DNA from: Anaerolineaceae bacterium
Lineage (GTDB): Bacteria; Chloroflexota; Anaerolineae; Anaerolineales; Anaerolineaceae
Direction: 5' to 3'
DNA: 64,000 nucleotides
NCBI GenBank assembly: GCA_016927865.1
Contig: JAFGLU010000049.1
Coordinates: forward strand, 1-64,000
In this document: in pieces, positions 62,470 to 64,000 of the stretch
Layout: each line of letters starts with the position of its first letter
Numbering within the stretch: the first letter of the stretch is position 1
Program-made: the position numbers and the translations under genes
The notes under the pieces: generated by a model
The model's input: only the letters and a program-made list of their open reading frames with translations
Told to the model about the DNA's origin: nothing
The model's database searches: none

Positions 62470-63882
62470 TTAGTCAACCGTCTGGATGAAAGCGATGATG
62501 TCCTGAATTTGCTCATCCGTCAGCAAATCGCCGTACGTGGCGGGCATCACATTGGGTGGATAGCCCTTATGGATCAGCTTGTTCGGGTCCAGGATCGATT
62601 CCAGCAGGTAAGCATCATCCACGGTCACGGTGCTGCCGTCTTCCAGCTCCACCTGGCTGCCATAAAGGCCCTTCCAGGTTGGCCCAACCAGCGACGCGCC
62701 GTCCAGGGTGTGGCAGGACGTGCAGTTGATCTCTGCCCACTTCTGCCCGCGCGCAGCCGGGTCAGCTTCCACGGCATTGACCTGCTCTGACAGCCACGTC
62801 TCAAACTCGGCCTGGCTCACCACCTGCACCGGGCTGTTCATGTAAGCATGTGCCCCGCCGCACAACTCCGCGCACATCACCTCATAATTACCCACCTTGT
62901 TAGGCGTCACCCGCAGTTGCTTAACCAGGTTCTCACCGGGCAATACGTCCTGCTTGACGCGGAATTCCGGCACCCAGAAGGAGTGAATCACATCCCGCGA
63001 GGTCAGGCTGAGCAGCGCCTGCTTGTTCACCGGCAAATATAGCGTGGTCGAAGTCACGCCGTAGTCTGGGTACTCGAACAGCCACGCCCACTGGTACCCC
63101 ACCACCCGCACGTTGAGGGGCTGAGCGGCTTCTTCGCGGATCTCGGCCAGGTTTTGCGCACCCCAATAAGAAAAACCCAGCACGGTGACCAACGGGATGA
63201 CCGTCCAGATCACTTCCAGGCGGGTATTTCCCGTAAAGTAAGCCCCTTCTTGCTTTTCGCCGGGCTTGCTGCGGAACACCACCGCGCTGTACACCACAAA
63301 GACCGTGATCAGCGAGAAAAGGAACGCAATAATAACAAAATGCGCGTTGAACAGCGTGTCAATGGTCACCGCCTGGGTGCTGGCCTGATCGGGCAGCAAC
63401 CCCACGGCGAAGAACAGCAGGCTGATCAACGCGGTTGACACGATCACCAACGTCCCCGCGATCAAAAAATGTTTCATGTTACCGCTCCTGGATTTGAGTT
63501 TGGCAGGGTTGTGCGCGGGCCGGGCAGGCACGCCCATCCAATCTTCGGCTTGGGCCGGGGTCAACGTGCGGCGGTCGTAAACGACCACTTCGCCGCTGGC
63601 CTGCAGGGAGACCAGCATGACCTGCATTGGACGGTCGCCCGCAATGAAATGGCTCAGGAATGCTTCGCGGTGAATGGTGCGATCGTCGTAATCGACGATG
63701 ACCAATTCGGGCTGCCAGCTTTCCAGCCGGGCCAGGGTTTCTTCCATGCTACCGGCCAGGTTGAAATCTACCGATTCCGCCCCCCACTTCTCGCCATACA
63801 CCTTCTGAAGCCCCTTCGCAAACAGTGGGTTTGCGGAAGCTATTAAAACTTTTTTTCTTGGTTCAATTTCCGCATCGCTCAT
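62470..63882 (-). CDS. ctaC: Cytochrome c oxidase subunit II fused to degenerate receiver domain and cytochrome c
   Basis: The 470-residue protein has three parts. Residues about 10-115 resemble a response-regulator receiver (KKVLIASANPLFAKGLQKVY, PELVIVDYDDRT) with an Asp at the phosphorylation position but without the usual acidic pair and Lys. From residue 136 (MKHFLIAG) come three hydrophobic helices and a CuA domain with Cys337, Cys341, His345 and Met348 in CAELCGGAHAYM. The C terminus has a heme c site CTSCH (387-391), making it caa3-type. An internal ATG at 63477 with AGGAG could also give an ordinary subunit II. The start at 63882 has GGAG upstream. It is the first gene of the oxidase operon. 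Confidence 0.88.
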   Translation of the reverse strand: MSDAEIEPRKKVLIASANPLFAKGLQKVYGEKWGAESVDFNLAGSMEETLARLESWQPELVIVDYDDRTIHREAFLSHFIAGDRPMQVMLVSLQASGEVVVYDRRTLTPAQAEDWMGVPARPAHNPAKLKSRSGNMKHFLIAGTLVIVSTALISLLFFAVGLLPDQASTQAVTIDTLFNAHFVIIAFLFSLITVFVVYSAVVFRSKPGEKQEGAYFTGNTRLEVIWTVIPLVTVLGFSYWGAQNLAEIREEAAQPLNVRVVGYQWAWLFEYPDYGVTSTTLYLPVNKQALLSLTSRDVIHSFWVPEFRVKQDVLPGENLVKQLRVTPNKVGNYEVMCAELCGGAHAYMNSPVQVVSQAEFETWLSEQVNAVEADPAARGQKWAEINCTSCHTLDGASLVGPTWKGLYGSQVELEDGSTVTVDDAYLLESILDPNKLIHKGYPPNVMPATYGDLLTDEQIQDIIAFIQTVD

Positions 63883-64000
63883 AATCGTTTGCTCCGGACA
63901 GCAAATATAAAGAGGATAGCCTCTATCCACTTATGAGTATACGAAAATGAGTACGCGCCGGCTATCCATCAAGCCGGCGCGTAAGGGTTAACTCAATTTT
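63883..64000. other. Right-edge region upstream of the oxidase operon
   Basis: GGATAG-CCT-CTATCC forms a small hairpin at 63914-63928, and TACGCGCCGGC pairs with GCCGGCGCGTA (63952-63983). On the minus strand TATACT near 63937-63942 is a possible -10 box for the operon. The larger hairpin may belong to a gene off the edge. Confidence 0.4.

Overview
The window is a GC-rich, densely packed stretch of a bacterial chromosome. Gene content suggests a Chloroflexota genome, most likely class Anaerolineae. This is an inference from a fused heme A synthase/heme O synthase, a caa3-type oxidase of the A2 kind, secreted proteins carrying short LPLxxR motifs, a c-di-AMP receptor, and many hairpin repeats between genes. 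No rRNA, tRNA, CRISPR array, phage or intact transposase was seen. I made no database comparison.

Layout. 1-8.4 kb: a histidine phosphatase, a DUF362 ferredoxin-like protein with a Nif3-like protein, an MFS transporter with a DarA-type c-di-AMP receptor, a deoxynucleoside kinase, a secreted protein and GalT. 8.8-15 kb: a secreted propeller-like protein, then an ECF sigma / anti-sigma / polymer-forming membrane protein / lipoprotein cluster that looks like an envelope-response unit, then an anion transporter. 15-22.5 kb: nadD and obgE, a cyclic-2,3-diphosphoglycerate-synthetase-like GTPase, argS and rpsT, a stomatin-like protein and an OMPDC/HUMPS-fold protein. 22.5-32.4 kb: an alpha/beta hydrolase, a Pro/Thr-rich anchored protein, a tiny Cys-rich protein, a large CHASE4-PAS-GAF-HD-GYP sensor, birA, and a selD gene read through an in-frame TGA (selenocysteine), followed by a deaminase and a methyltransferase. 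32.5-44.5 kb: a giant beta-helix secreted protein, gamma-glutamyltransferase, a CBS protein, hpt, a second DUF362 protein, a cytochrome cd1 nitrite reductase (NirS) with an additional cytochrome c domain, an NnrS-like membrane protein and MgtC/SapB. 44.6-55.4 kb: a GH2 beta-galactosidase, a PadR regulator with a membrane protein, an exosortase translationally coupled to its apparent single target (a membrane VIT-VWA protein with a PEP-CTERM-like tail), a lipoprotein and ThpR. 55.7-64 kb: rsfS with a probable CTG start, then a minus-strand aerobic respiration operon (coxII-coxI-coxIV-coxIII-sco-cupredoxin-surf1-ctaAB).

The respiratory operon supplies the oxidase core subunits, copper delivery (Sco, a cupredoxin), assembly (SURF1) and heme A synthesis. 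NirS adds possible nitrite reduction when oxygen is low. The most unusual features are the selenocysteine-type SelD with a candidate bacterial SECIS, a degenerate receiver domain fused in front of cytochrome oxidase subunit II, the exosortase/VIT-VWA pair, several TANAAT boxes placed 6-10 nt before start codons (probable leaderless mRNAs), and at least three families of palindromic intergenic repeats.
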